A stretch of 64,000 bases of DNA from Sinonovacula constricta. Lineage: Eukaryota > Mollusca > Bivalvia > Cardiida > Solecurtidae. Numbering within the stretch: the first letter of the stretch is position 1; each line of letters starts with the position of its first letter. Where the stretch lies: the NCBI GenBank assembly GCA_007844125.1, contig CM017558.1, forward strand, positions 60,965,780 to 61,029,779, written 5' to 3'. Position numbers and translations under genes: made by a program. Below, in pieces: positions 1-13,113 of this stretch. Below the pieces are notes generated by a model, which was not told where the DNA came from, searched no databases, and saw only the letters and a list, made by a program, of their open reading frames with translations.

Positions 1-454
1 TTAAAAAAATGCAAACAGACATATCAGTTTTTACTTTGCCAAAGCTTCGACACTGTACCACACAGCAAAGTTGAGATTTAAAGCATACCGGCCATTTGCT
101 TTCCTGGATCAAGTCGTACCTGTGCAATCAATACAAATCTGTTACTACAGATGGAAAATCATCTTGGAAAAACACCAGTGGAACGGTTCTGTGACAATTA
201 ATATTTTTCTGTTATAAAAATGATCTTCCTGCATCTGTTAATTCCCATTTAAGACTTTTTGATGACACTTGCCTGTTATGTCGTCTTAGGGGTACTGAGC
301 ATATAAATAGGATGTTCAATTCTATGAAACAAATGCTACTTACCACATTTATACAAAGTGCAAACTTACGTAACTTATATATTAAACCTCAATGGACGTA
401 CATTACAAGAACCCTGATCTAGGACGGAGGTAAACTTAAGGTTGCGTGTAATAA
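1..454. other. No gene seen
   Basis: AT-rich sequence without a convincing exon, repeat or RNA gene. The stretch 661-1,960 is the same, apart from a short TAAATAAATAAA run near 1,740. Confidence 0.6.
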
Positions 455-660
455 GAACATATGACAAACTCATATGAGCATTGCAACATATACCAAAGTT
501 TGAAACGGCACAGGAAAAATGTATTCACATGCAAGCCCAAATGTAAACTAAGAACATGTACGTGATGAGTTATTTAACAGAAAGAGCAAACCCGACAGTC
601 ACAACCTTGCGCTCTTCAGGCGCAATTAAACACTTGTCAATGACGCCCTCACAATTAGTA
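455..660 (+). repeat. Dispersed repeat type B, copy 1
   Basis: It contains CATATGAGCATTGCAACATA, a TTTGAAA...GCACAGGA block, GCAAGCCCAAATGTAAA and AAAGAGCAAACCCGACAGTC. The same order recurs at 3.3, 34.7, 56.1 and 57.3 kb. This copy decays after 620 and lacks a clear core. Confidence 0.7.
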
Positions 661-1960
661 GTTCATAAGAGTATGACAACGTAAAAATTATCGTACATAG
701 GATGGAAACGATCTCTTTAAACATTTCAATCATAAGCTTTAAAGTTTCCTAGTAATATAACTTGTTACTAAACATACGTCATTGCATTATTTAATAATAA
801 CCTTATACTTCCAGTTTCACTCTGTATAGTCTTATAAACTTGATTTAGAAACAAACACCAGTGTCTTTTATGTGATTTCATAGAAACAGAGTCTAAAAAA
901 TAACAAATAAGTTTAAAAGAACAACACATTTTATAAACTTTTTAGGACGGTTTAGCTAAAGAAATAACTTTACAAGCTCAAGTACAAAAAAAAATCAATG
1001 GACAAAATTGAACACTATTTACACTTTCTTAAAGACAGCCAAAACATGAATGTGATACTTCGATATTGTACATGTCCAATGTTTTGCATCGTTTGCGCCG
1101 CTCTGTAATGCAGTGCATCTTATGGAATGTATTAAATGGCGACGATTGTGTAACAGGCAATAACAAGATATTTTCTTCAGAATTAAGTCTGACGCATTTT
1201 ACAGTCTTGTTTTCAACAAAAGACTATAGCTTGCAAGTAAAGTAAAGGTAGCAGGTATCATTAACAATTCGCAACAGTTTGGCAAGGTACTGTTTTACAA
1301 AAGAAACGTATTGCGTCGCCGAGATTCACCATACAGCTTGCAATAACAAAATGATGCCGCAGATATCAAGAAAAAGCAAAGTAGAAGATAAATACCAAAA
1401 ACTATCATAGCATGGTACAACAGAAGGGCGATGGTCTGTCTTTGGCAGCGACATGTGAAAATTGTATCCAATATTTCTTATTACACTACCTCTATAAACA
1501 AAGACGCAATCCGCCTTGATAAAATAAATGACACATCACGGCATAAATCGGGACTGGTTTACTACAAGGGAATGGCTTTTATAATTCCCTTTTACATTCT
1601 CTAGCCCTTTGTTGACGAAGCTGACATATTGTGATAAGTTGTTGTTTTTGTTCACATGGCCTTTACCTGAAACTTTACCATATTTTGGAAAGTAACGGTT
1701 TTGTTTTACTAATAACATTAGTATTAAAATATGATAAAAATAAATAAATAAAATATGCATTTTTATCGGTGGTTGATATGCATTAAAAATAACCAGGAAG
1801 TACGCGGAGTTGAAATAGAAAGGCCAAACAGGGGAGACAATCTAGCAACATTGTGTAAATTGTAGATCGCATTGTAGTTCGCATTTGTGTCCCTTTTAAA
1901 TCAAAATTTCTTGTAGAACTTATATAAGAATGGAAATAGGTTTTAATTTTGTGTGAACTA

Positions 1961-2056
1961 ACGCCCAGTGTATCACGGTTTCGAGTTTAGATGCGTACTA
2001 ATTAAATAATGATAAAACGTACGCATCTGAGCGAGAAAGCGTAATATACTGGGCGT
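1961..2056. repeat. 96-bp hairpin (inverted repeat with 38-bp arms)
   Basis: The arms 1,961-1,998 and 2,019-2,056 match at 31 of 38 positions, with outer ends ACGCCCAGT and ACTGGGCGT and inner ATGCGTAC and GTACGCAT. The loop is 20 bp. It looks like a tiny MITE or a structured RNA hairpin; no target duplication was found. Confidence 0.7.
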
Positions 2057-3284
2057 CAGATAACGCAATCTTAAAATCTATTTCCTAGTTTTAACAACCT
2101 TTCGCTGTTATATTGCATATGACCACAATTAAGCTACAATTAGAAGACACGTTTCCTTATAACACATTGGATTATAAGCACACAAGTGTACACTGTATAG
2201 TGTCAAACTCTTTGCCTTTATTACGAACACTTACCTACAAATTCTTCTAAATGGTACATACAATCAAGAGCGCTCCCAGTTAATCTGTTGTAAAGCAAAT
2301 ACTAGGAGGAAATCATTTAGCAATTATCGTTCTGTATACTTTGATCCTTATATTTATTGCCATAATAAGATACAGAACTACCTGGATAAATAGTACTGAT
2401 CATTGAAAACGAAAAAAGGACATCGATAAACCATGTGCTGTGTTGTTGTGACATACATATACTCCGACATATAAAATGACCTAATGGGTGTTATGCTAGC
2501 ATAACCGACAGTAAATACATGTACATATGTAGTATGTTTAATAATTGGCATATTTTGACCATTCAAATACGTCTTTATGCGTATATATGAATTATGTATA
2601 CGTTATCTCAACGATTACACATACTGCATGTATAATAACTGGCCAATATATATTCACTTTTATATGCCAGGTATATGTTGCTTTTGATACACTATACCTG
2701 TATATTTAAGGTTCTGGAACAGTAATGTAGACTTCTAAAAATTTAAAAACAGATGCATGTATGCATAATTTAACACAATTTACTATCCTTTTTAAACATA
2801 TGTCATTTGGCATTAAAACTTAATCGGTTGCTTTTGTAGAAAAACACTCTAAATATGCTGACTTGTCATAACAATAAATGTTAGTTGTAAAGAAACCAAC
2901 GAATTATATCACTATTTGACACAAACATTAGGAAACAATACATGCATATAGTATCTAACCATACCCTACAATGTTTAAGACAGGTTTTATTATTTCTCTG
3001 TTCAGGATATCTGATAAATAAAGAAAACTGTCAGCTAATCAGAATTGGAAAACAAATGTTAAATTTACCTGAAATGATATGTTTTGGTAGTTTGCCAAAT
3101 ATAAAGTATCTTAATTGTATACAATTCATGTTTTCAAATTTTAACAGTTCGTGTACATTAACTGATATAAGTTTTTCAACATTTAATTGTCCAGTGGCTA
3201 CATATTTTAATTGGTAACATGAAATAAAATCTTTTTGTTAGTATGATACGATAATATGGGAAAGTCTTGGCCTGTCAGTGAAAG
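2057..3284. other. No gene seen
   Basis: AT-rich with short chance frames only. The 91-codon frame at 2,942-3,217 has no recognisable domain. Confidence 0.55.
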
Positions 3285-3580
3285 CTTTTAGAAATACCTC
3301 TCGAAGTGCGAAGTTTGAGCTCTGTAAAACCGGTTTAAGCACCCCAGTTGGTCCTTTTTGCTGACTGACCGTTCCAAGGTGGTAACTGTGGTAACTGTTA
3401 CGCATGCTCTTTTGTTAAATGACTCATCACAGATGCGTTATTGCTTTTACATTAAGCTTACATATAAATACCTTTGTCATGTGCCTTTTCAAATGTTGGT
3501 ATATGTTGCAATGCTCATAGGACTTATTATATTCTTGCTTCACCACCATAGCTGGACCATACATGTGATGCTGCAATGCA
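3285..3580 (-). repeat. Dispersed repeat type B, copy 2
   Basis: In inverse orientation it starts with the shared core (GGTTTAAGCACCCCAGTTGG, then GACTGACCGTTCCAAGG). It continues with CTCTTTTGTTAAATGACTCA and ATGTTGCAATGCTCATAGGA. Confidence 0.75.
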
Positions 3581-5854
3581 ATTAAAACTTGGAAATGGCC
3601 CAACTAGTACTGTCTGGTAAGTTGTGTCACATAATTTGGAGGTATTAATGAATGATAGTTATGTTTATATAATATATATTATGAATCCTTTAATTTCGTA
3701 AAATAGGAATAAGAATAAGTCCACAAAAGCGAAGAACCGAACATAACATAGTTCATATCGTGATATGTAACTATACTACATGTAACTGTCGGCTTCCTTG
3801 TTTAATTGGTTAATTACATACAAACTAAAATTACGTTGTATGATCGTCAAAACTCCTACTGTTGTTTACATTGTTATGCATTTGAAACTAATGTTTGCTG
3901 ATGTTGACCCCTGGCCTTCTTGGAGCGTGCTTAAACTTGCTATTTTGATCAGTCAAAAAATCAATTAGTGTTTTTTCTATGTTTGCTACACGCGAGAAGA
4001 AACGGTAATAGATCCGTGGAACCTGAAATATGATTTGTCACTTCGTAAACGTTCTTCGACCTGAAGATACCTCATACTTCGCATGGTAGACAGTGATAGA
4101 CACACAATCTATAAACAGCTTTTGAAACATGACTTAAAGTGTATGTGTGTGTTATCACTCATTTAGCTTATTGGTGACGTCATAAGTGCGTTGCTTAATA
4201 TAAATATTAAAGTGATGGTTTCTTGCCCCCCCCCCCCTCCCCCGTCTCTCCCAAATTTTACCAACATACACGCTATTAAATAGATAAAAACATGCGACAG
4301 TTTTGCTATGCATAGATGATATGCAACCTGATATCACACACTTAAATCAATTGTAAAGTTTGTTAAGAATGCAACTTACCCTATTATCAGTGACAATGTA
4401 TCATCCACGACCTGATATGGTAGTATGTAAAAGTGATAGAGGACAGAGCGATATAGCAAACCGGACATTAATAGATCAACATCAATGTTTAACCTTGTGG
4501 TTTATATTGTTGTGTTTTGTTACATGTACAAGTGGTAAGATTGTGTGATTTCTTTCTCTATCATTACAAGACAATTATTCTTGTTATCAGTGAAAGCAAA
4601 ATACAGTATTAAGAAAGGTGTTTACATTGTATTCCAAATAAATTTTCAACTGGACATGACGGAAATTGCTAAATATTCAACAATGGGATATTCTAACAGG
4701 AGTAAACTTACTTCATGCATATAGCTATAAGGCTTAGACTTGTGTCAGTTAATAATGGCAGTTTGGTAAATGATTTATTTTACTCATGATTTTAGAACTC
4801 ATTTCGTGTTAAAGGTAAGAGAAACATATTTGTTTAAATATTTTACCAAAGTAATAACCTGTACAATTTAAATATACCTGTATAATTAAACAATTAAAGT
4901 ACATACACATTTAATGTAGATGTAATAGAAGTATAACTTGTTTTGTTGTAAGTGTAAATTTTAAATTTACAACGGTATATAATAATATTGTATAAATAAT
5001 AATTTGTAACTGGAACACTGGAGATTCAAAGAATTATATTTCAATGCAGTTTATAGATTTATAATACATTTGCCATACCCGTTAAGGTACAATTGGTTGT
5101 TCCTAGTTCGGTAGAACTAACTAGAGTTTTAAAACAATTAACTGTTTGTGGTGTTACATTTCCCTTGACGGCGATGGTGAACACGATTGAATTGAATTAA
5201 TTTGTTTTGAGACACATTGCAGCGACACAATTGTTGTTATTATATAGACGTTAAGTTATTTGTGATGGGGTGATATCTTTTAAAAGGCACCAGACCATAA
5301 AGTAATCATGCTTGCATACGTCGACATCTTTGTGACAATAACAAACAAGACCTGCAAGAAAAGTAGACGAATAACGAACACTTACTACGTACACACTATA
5401 GGTGCACGTCCTATACGATCTGGGAAACCCGTCAAACCCGATTTTTTTCGAACGAAATATGAAAAAGGAATCAGTAAAGTCTCATTACTCTGCAACTAAA
5501 TTATATAAATGTTTAGTTCAAGTAACATTTAGGCAAATCCAAACGGACGTGCTTGATTTGCTTCAAGTAGATAGAAATGTTCGATCAACTTATACAAATG
5601 CCTATTAAAGCTCGTAATGTGTTGTACGGAAGAATAGTAAATACATGGATTATTTTATTGTAGAAGCCCAAAGCGAACACAGCACGATGGGGCTATGTCT
5701 AGCGAAATCTAAGGAGCTTGAGATCGATGCTATCGATGCAAAATCTGCCAACAAAGAGACAGTGAGACCTATAAGGTATTGTTTTTCATATCCACTTTCA
5801 ACTCAACTACTGGTAACATTTTTTTTTTTTTATATATATTCTATCTTGTGTGAG
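3581..5854. other. No gene seen
   Basis: AT-rich intergenic or intronic sequence. A C-rich run lies at 4,226-4,243. Frames near 5.3-5.85 kb are short and not recognisable. Confidence 0.55.
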
Positions 5855-5975
5855 TAATGTCGCGTCTCTGTGCTTTGTGACAATTTTACATTTACTCTCC
5901 ATGCTTTTGACTACAGATATTTCAGATTTAAATGTCTGTGGTAATTCTTTTAGGACCTTTTCGTATTTTCCTATC
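5855..5975 (+). repeat. Dispersed repeat type A, partial copy
   Basis: It matches the inner part of the type A copies at 33.2 and 44.6 kb: TCTCTGTGCTTTGTGACAAT, AGATTTAAATGTCTG and GGACCTTTTCGTATTT. The core end is missing. Confidence 0.6.
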
Positions 5976-6437
5976 CATACTATTAATGTTTGGCATTTAA
6001 GTTAATAACAGCACGAAGTTCGTTCAATCAAAATCTCAAATTATTGTGTTGGGAAACAATACATTTTCAAAAGCCATTCACTTATGACACTAGCAGTTAT
6101 TTAAGTACCAAACATATTTTTTCATCTTCTTCAAGTGTCATTTTGTATATAATGTGTTATCTGATTCGTTTACAGTTGGACCAAATCTGATATTGATTTA
6201 CATACTCCTAGATCGAGGTAAGCATATCTTGTCATGTCAGAGTTTTATAGATACAGATATGATATGAAAACAACATCAATTTAAAGTCAATTTGTAAAAA
6301 TTATCCACGGAAGCTGTTACGTCTAAACGTGTCACCACTTTCATAACAACTAACCAAACATGAGTCCTGGTCTGCATGTGAGACGATAACCTGTAAGCTT
6401 TTAAAATCTGCAACATTGTACATGTCAGTCAATAATA

Positions 6438-6541
6438 ATAAAGTAATAATGATGATAAAGATGACGATGATGATGATGATGATGGTGGTGGTGGGGTGGT
6501 GGTGATGATGATGTTGATGATGATGATGGTGGTGGTGGTGG

Positions 6542-6600
<59 letters not shown>

Positions 6601-6664
6601 CTGCTGCTGATGATGATGATGATGGTGGTGGTGGTGATGATGATGATGTTGATGATGATGATGG

Positions 6665-6725
<61 letters not shown>

Positions 6726-6813
6726 GAAGATGGTAATAATAATATAAATATAAATAATAATGAAAGTAATAATAACTATTATCATTACTATGACTATTAT
6801 TATTATGATTATG

Positions 6814-6884
<71 letters not shown>

Positions 6885-6905
6885 TATTATTATTATTATT
6901 ATTAA
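6438..6905. repeat. Trinucleotide microsatellites (GAT/GGT then ATT)
   Basis: A GAT/GGT run from about 6,460 to 6,735 is followed by an ATT run from about 6,790 to 6,905. The long polyhistidine and polyasparagine frames here come from the repeat and are not genes. Confidence 0.95.
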
Positions 6906-7734
6906 CAAAAACAATAACATGACTACATCTTAAGAACCCACTTATTAAAAAATTAAGGTTCAAAGGTGCTTTAACTATATACTTTCCAGCGATTAGCCCG
7001 TTGCTATTTCGTTGTGTTTTTTTACGAACCCGACCTCTGTAGACGACCTTAAACTGTATGCTTATTTTTAATAAGCGAAACTTTAATCTTTGTTAAACAT
7101 TTTTTCCGCTTATGGAAGAGAATGAATCTTATTTGTGATCTGAATGATTTGAACACTTACACTAAATGATCCTATAGGTTATTGGGGCACAATTGCGAAA
7201 TTATAATTGTCTCCCTTATTAGAAAATATCTGAAGTATCCCAAATAGTCAGTAGGTCCTTTCAGTTGGAGTCCTTTGACTTTATCGCCTATTTTTGTGAA
7301 GATGGTGCGATTACAAGCTTGAAATTTCTTACTCTTGCATAAATATGAGCTCAAACTCCAAAAGAATATTTATAAAGATACGCTTTTTAAACACTAATAA
7401 TTTATCCAAATAAAAGAACAAAATATAATATACACTACATAGAGTCGAAATGGTTAAAATAGTTGCCTATTAAAAGTCATGTATTTTATTTATTTATTTA
7501 TTTAATTTTATTTATTTTATTTTTCAGTATTGAATTGGACCGAAGCATTCAAGCGACGAGATTAAGGATTTCATCTTGACAACGAAAAGTAACATGAAAA
7601 TGTCATTTGCAAGTGCTTCAGACATTTAAGCATCATCATTTTCACCTAGTTGAAAAATATAGAAGCAAAATACACTCATCGAATAATTCTCGTACATTAC
7701 GCATTAGAAAAACAGGGTACCCAATTGTGTAGCA

Positions 7735-7938
7735 TGTAGCGCCGGGAAATGTCGCATCGCCGGGAAACGTCATAATCTACCGGAAAATGTCGCACCGTCG
7801 CCGGGAAATGTCGCAATCTGCTGAAAACGTCGTAAACCCCACTGCCGGTATATGTCGCATTGTTGACGGGAAATGTCGCAAAAAAATTCGCTGCCGGTAT
7901 ATGTCGCAACATCGACGGGAAATGTCGCAATTATTATT
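7735..7938 (+). repeat. Left terminal inverted repeat made of degenerate 14-15-bp subrepeats
   Basis: About nine copies of a motif like CGGGAAATGTCGCA, with variants CCGGTATATGTCGCA, CCGGAAAATGTCGCA and CGGGAAACGTCAT, are joined by short spacers. The same order appears inverted at the right end. Such clustered subterminal motifs often serve as transposase binding sites in other elements; that role is inference here. Confidence 0.9.
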
Positions 7939-8225
7939 AATATTGCATCTTGATAATCTTCTAAAGAGAAAGCAACAAGTCATTTACTATACATGTATTT
8001 GAATAGCGTATATTAAATTGATAGTGTTATTATAGCATATACATGTAATTGATGTCTGGTTGCCATACAAATATCACAGCTATAATTAATATGTACAAAA
8101 TTAATGTAAATGGCTATTTTTGAATACTTTCAACGTTTTATTCAATTGTTCAAAGAACATATGCAGATAAATATGATTACAAAATATTTTTATAATGAGC
8201 TTTGAATATATTCTACTACGATTCG

Positions 8226-8783
8226 TCATGATCGGGGGTGGGGTGGGGGTGGTGTTAAACAATACCAGATACATTCAGGTAATTTTGACAGAACATCTTT
8301 AATACGATCTTCAGAGACCCCCACGTACCTCCGTTTTAACAAATGGTACATTCTTCTAACGCCTATACCTTTATTTTTATGATAACTATCTATAATCAGC
8401 TTGTTACACTTTGAGTTAGACACAATCTCTTTCCCTTTATAATATAATCGATTGTTTTCAACTGAATAAAATTGCTTATTTCTTTGATATCGGCGCAAAG
8501 CAGTTCTTTCTAAAAGCGTTCTTTCCACTACAGGAACATCATACGTGCCTTTCAAAATCGTTTTCAAAATGATATTATACTCCGGGTCTGATATTGAGCC
8601 GCATGCCTTGTCTGTTGCTTGAATCGCCACGCAGGACAACACTAAGCATAACGACCTATAAGATATAAAAAAGGAATTAATAATTTCTACATTATTTTGT
8701 TGACTTAAATGACCTATGACATGTTTTTTGTAAATAATCAATTCAACGTTTGTGGTGATCGTATGCAAGGGTACATGTAACAA
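8226..8783 (-). CDS. Integrase-like zinc-binding domain fragment (transposon ORF or exon)
   Basis: The open frame spans 185 codons, but the informative part is probably an exon from about 8,655 (acceptor TTATAG) to 8,273 (possible donor GTATCT). It reads through TLLERTALRRYQRNKQFYSV, NNRLYYKGKEIV, NKLIIDSYHKNKGIGVRRMY and HLLKRRYVGVSEDRIKDVLS. The order L-Y-Y-K-G-K, then a His followed by G-V-R, then R-Y-V-G-V and a Cys resembles the HHCC domain that precedes the catalytic core of Ty3-type and Ginger integrases. The second His is not clear and no D-D-E core follows. The last codons are low-complexity proline. It lies inside the 5.6-kb inverted-repeat element, reading toward its left end. Confidence 0.5.
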   Translation of the reverse strand: MLHVPLHTITTNVELIIYKKHVIGHLSQQNNVEIINSFFISYRSLCLVLSCVAIQATDKACGSISDPEYNIILKTILKGTYDVPVVERTLLERTALRRYQRNKQFYSVENNRLYYKGKEIVSNSKCNKLIIDSYHKNKGIGVRRMYHLLKRRYVGVSEDRIKDVLSKLPECIWYCLTPPPPHPRS

Positions 8784-8849
8784 CTTGATCGAATTTTAAA
8801 CATGTATAGTAGAAAAAGAGACATGAAATATATAATTTGGCCTAATCGC

Positions 8850-9720
8850 TAGAATTAACGCCTTGTTCATTTTTGAATATTCACTTTAATGTCGCTATAT
8901 GACTTTAAAGAAGAAAGATGTTTTGTCTCCATTAAGTCAACGTTTATGGTCTTCGTTGTTTAATAGATTATTATAGTCTCATCCATTTACATGAAACATT
9001 ACATAAAACATTACATATTAAAACATTACATAAAACATTACATAAAAATAACTTGTAAACGGCCGTTCTAATATAGAACTACAAGAGACATTAAGTTCAC
9101 TACAATAAATTACATTTATACATTTAAAATAATAATATCTTTGCTAACCACAATCCAGAATTTATTGTAAAATTCAAGTACATGTAACAAGGCAAAAATA
9201 AGTTTGCATTCACAGTTTGTATTGTTTATATTTTTTTAGAAAACTAAGATAGTGCAGTGTTTTAAAGTTACTTAAATTCACGAGTTATCTATACATATTT
9301 TACAAAAAAAATTGTTGTACAAGAAAAGACATAAAGAAAAAAATTAATAAGGTTTTATCGCAGGAATCAACGCCTTGTACATCTCTGAATAGACATTTAC
9401 TCGTCGCTATTTCGCTTTTTAAAGAACAAATACATGCCTATTAGAAATTAAAATATATTCATCATTTTTAAAACCATTTAGTCGATAATTATGATCTAGA
9501 GCATAATTAAGGCCGAATTCACATTCTACAAGTCATTATGTTCTCTGGAAGTTCATATAATGCATTTCTCGATAGACAGATACAATTTCGCATATTACAA
9601 TTCCTGACAACCAACATGCTGCAGTGTTCAAAAATACTCAAATTCTCGACACATGTTATTTAAATCCTATTCGTGTACATCGTACAAGAAAAGATACTTA
9701 TCGTTACTTATTTTCATTTC
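8850..9720 (+). repeat. Decayed direct duplication
   Basis: Two diverged copies share landmarks in order: a GAATnAACGCCTTGT block (8,852 and 9,364), GTCGCTAT (8,891 and 9,404), TGCAGTGTT (9,254 and 9,619) and GTACAAGAAAAGA (9,318 and 9,682). The second copy is shorter by about 140 bp. No coding capacity is seen. Confidence 0.5.
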
Positions 9721-9839
9721 CAGATAGACAGTTAAATACGTCACATTTTGTCAGTAAAGTTTATTTTTTGATACACAATAAAAAGGCACATTTTACGTTT
9801 CATATATAAAATAGCATTAAAATTAATATTCCAGATCCA

Positions 9840-10376
9840 TACCGTGTAGCGGGTTATTTCTGCGGGTGCAATATTTCGGCGTTTCTGTGGTCTTTGGATG
9901 AATATCCAGCAGAAAAAAATCAGCAAAAAATTTAATTGCAAAATATTATATCATTTTCAAACTAAAATCAACGGAGTCGCCATGTCCGAAATAATCGGTT
10001 TCATGGTACAGACAGGGTAAAATAATTACGAACAAATACCGTTAATTGTTATCGTTTACGCATAGTATAAACGCGACATTTGCTCAAACATTTCTCAAAC
10101 ATTCAATTCAATTAAAGGTTGTTTGAGAATTGTTATTCGCAATTGATAAATAATATATTTCTTATTTTTACTAAAAATGAGTAACAGTATGTTCTTAGTG
10201 TATATTATATAAGATATATTCTTACGACACCTTACCCAATTTGAACCGCAGAAATAATAATTTTATCCTTCACGGGAACCGAAAACGCAGAAATAAGAAA
10301 CGCAGAAATTTTTGCATCCAATTTTGTGGGCAAAACGCAGAAATTTATGTCCGCAGAAATAACCCGCTATACGGTA
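9840..10376. mobile_element. Nested MITE-like element with 24-bp inverted ends
   Basis: The left end reads TACCGTGTAGCGGGTTATTT then CTGCGG; the right end is the inverse with one mismatch (TACCGTATAGCGGG...). TA borders each side, which may be the target duplication. The right half has several copies of ACGCAGAAAT. No coding sequence is seen. It sits inside the larger 7.7-13.3 kb element. Confidence 0.65.
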
Positions 10377-12700
10377 TATATTTTTTAGATCTAAAAGCGA
10401 TTTTAAAAAGACGAGGCTATTTTCAACACTTACGACTATTATGTTCAAATAGAAAAAAAGCCTTTTAACTAAATTCTAACGAGATATCCATACCTTAATA
10501 GAATATAGATAGCACCAATGAAAATGTTCATGTTAACCAATCTTGGTACCGTTTAACATGGGTACAGATTTTTATACATGTACTACTTGAAGTGGTATAA
10601 TAATTCAGTAAATAATAAGAGTTATCTAAGACCTGAGGCTTACATAAAATTATTACCTTAATACCAGGAACACTTTTGAGTTCAACATGTTTCCTTGTAG
10701 ATGATTCAAACTCGAATGCAGTTTTAACAATCCGTCGGGGAAATCACCGGGTGCGAATTGACCAATTAAATCAATTTCGAAGAAATATGACAGGTGTCAA
10801 AAACATGTCATTGACGTTTAGGCATAGGGGTAACGTAGGTCTTAAATGACACCTAAATATATTCATCGTTTACGCTATAAGTTTTAACTAAACTCCCTGT
10901 GAACCTCATTTTTTTTATTTAAGTACATGTACCTTTTATCGATGTCAAATATAAAGTTTATTTGAACCCCACCCCAACTAACAGGTTACTTGATTTGTTT
11001 CTTATACGCAAGTTGTAACGGTTGACTATATTATTTATTATATCAAGGTCCCGATGAATTTTTTGCTGTGGCGGAATTTAAGAGGGTGTAACCCCTTTCC
11101 CCATTTTGTACTGCGTGCTCTCTTATTTTGATCCCGAGTACTGCACAAAATAAAAAACTTGCTTGTTTCCCTACTATTTTAAAAACCTTCAGATATTACA
11201 CGAATTTATGCAAAAATATTGCTGTTCAAGTTCTGCCTACTAAAAGACAGAAGTTTTTTCGTACTGTGTACCGAACCTTCGCGTACTGCGTACGGCCTAA
11301 GACAAGCCTGAATACTGCGTACAAAAAAGGGGGTTTCACCCTCATTTAACGAATGTTCAGTCAATTATTAGCGGGAAAATCACCTTACTTCATTTCTGTC
11401 CACACTTGTATTTGATGAACCTTTCAAAATTTTATAAAATCAAAGTGCTAAACTAAAACTGTTCACAAATTGTTCATATTATTGTATTTTCGATAAAATA
11501 AAAAATACAAGTATATTTACAAGTATTGTATTGTATTGTACTAGAATTAAAGCTACCGGTAGCCGTTTGGACTATTAAAGGCGTTTGCTACAGTTTATTT
11601 TAACGAGTATTAAACTACTATATCACCGTCTAAATGCAATATATTAAACACAGTTCAGGTCAGAGGACACTAAATAGAAAAGCCTGTCACGGATTGGAAA
11701 ATTTTGTCTAGGGACGTTTCGGGCTTAATTTATTTTCAAAGATTCATTGGCCAAAACTATAGAGAATAAAAATATTTTTTTTGTTTTCAAAAATGTAAAA
11801 TGACTTAAATTATATACTTAAAAATAAAAATGATTATTGAAAACACTGTTTGAAAGGTGATTTGTGTCCCTTTAAAGAAGTTGGTACTTTCCTTATGTTG
11901 GATTGAAGATTTGTTTACATTCTGGGGGTTTAAAATGCAGAGAGAATGAGTTGGTGAAGGCACCAATTCTTGTTCATTTTTGCATTTCCAAAGAGTGCCA
12001 CTATGCAAATCTGGGGTAGTTTAGGAAATAGTCGGGTAAACTAAATCACAGGAGGACCAAATCTTATAATGTAAGTCTATGGGAAACTATTTAGTGGTCT
12101 CTGACCTTCACGGTTCAATCTGGGTTTTATCGATGTATAAAACACAGTTAACGGTCCAAGACATGACTTATTCGGACATAGCTTGTTTCGGATACGTATG
12201 TGGATTATTGGTTAAATTTTGGCTTAGGTTTTAAATTCGCGAATTAGTCCGAGCGCAAAATACGCGAAAATTAAGCCATCGCTAAATAAAATGATACCGC
12301 AGTAATTATTAATGATGTACACTAAATACTTTTAAGACTTTTGTTTATACATGATTACCCCCAACCTTTTTTTTTTAATCGAAATTTCGAACAAATTAAC
12401 ATGGTAACCTACCCTTTTCGTTTTTATTTTATGTTTGTTATACATTGGTCAATATATTGGTGTATATGGTGAAATTCTATTATGTTAAATTTAAGTAAAC
12501 TTAAAAATATCGAGGAAAGCCATGACATTATATGTATGCCTTGTCCACGAAGCCCGTAAAAGAGGAAAAGACACCAAAGGAAATTTGAATTTCTGCATAT
12601 GGAGATATGGGCAACAAGAGGTATAATATTGATTTATATCTTATAAAAGTGCGGATGATCACTAGCGAATTCAAAGGCCAATGGGCGCACCCGGCGCACG

Positions 12701-12720
12701 CCCCCCCCCCCCCCCCCCCC
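12701..12720. repeat. Poly(C) tract
   Basis: A run of about 19 cytosines following GGCGCACG; likely to be length-variable and error-prone in assembly. Confidence 0.9.
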
Positions 12721-13113
12721 ACCTTCACCTCTAAAAGTGCCGGACTTTTCAACCTTGAATACAAACACTTATAACGTTTTATATAATAATTTCCATTTAA
12801 AACCCTATTTTTACATAAAATTAAAGCACAACATCTATTTCAAGTAGAACAATCTTTGACTTTGCAAGCATACTAGTGTCTCTGGTTGAAAAAAGGTTAT
12901 TGTTCACGTCCCTCTAACCAGAAAGCCACACCACCTCTAATCTGAGATCCTTGATCCGCTACTTATGATTTCCCAAATTCAATCAAACAAAAAATCCAAA
13001 TCACACAATCAATAAAAAAAAATTACAAACATTTAAACCAATGAGTTTACAATTTTAATTCAATAAAAATCGTCATAATCGCATATAAATTCAAAATCAT
13101 CAAAACGCAATGT

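Noticed and set aside
6301..6963. Polyhistidine/polyasparagine protein
   Set aside because: It is entirely produced by GAT, GGT and ATT microsatellites.
7697..8002. Arg/His/Phe-rich ORFs in the inverted-repeat arm
   Set aside because: They translate the 14-15-bp subrepeats, and the same frames appear in the opposite arm at 13.1-13.3 kb.
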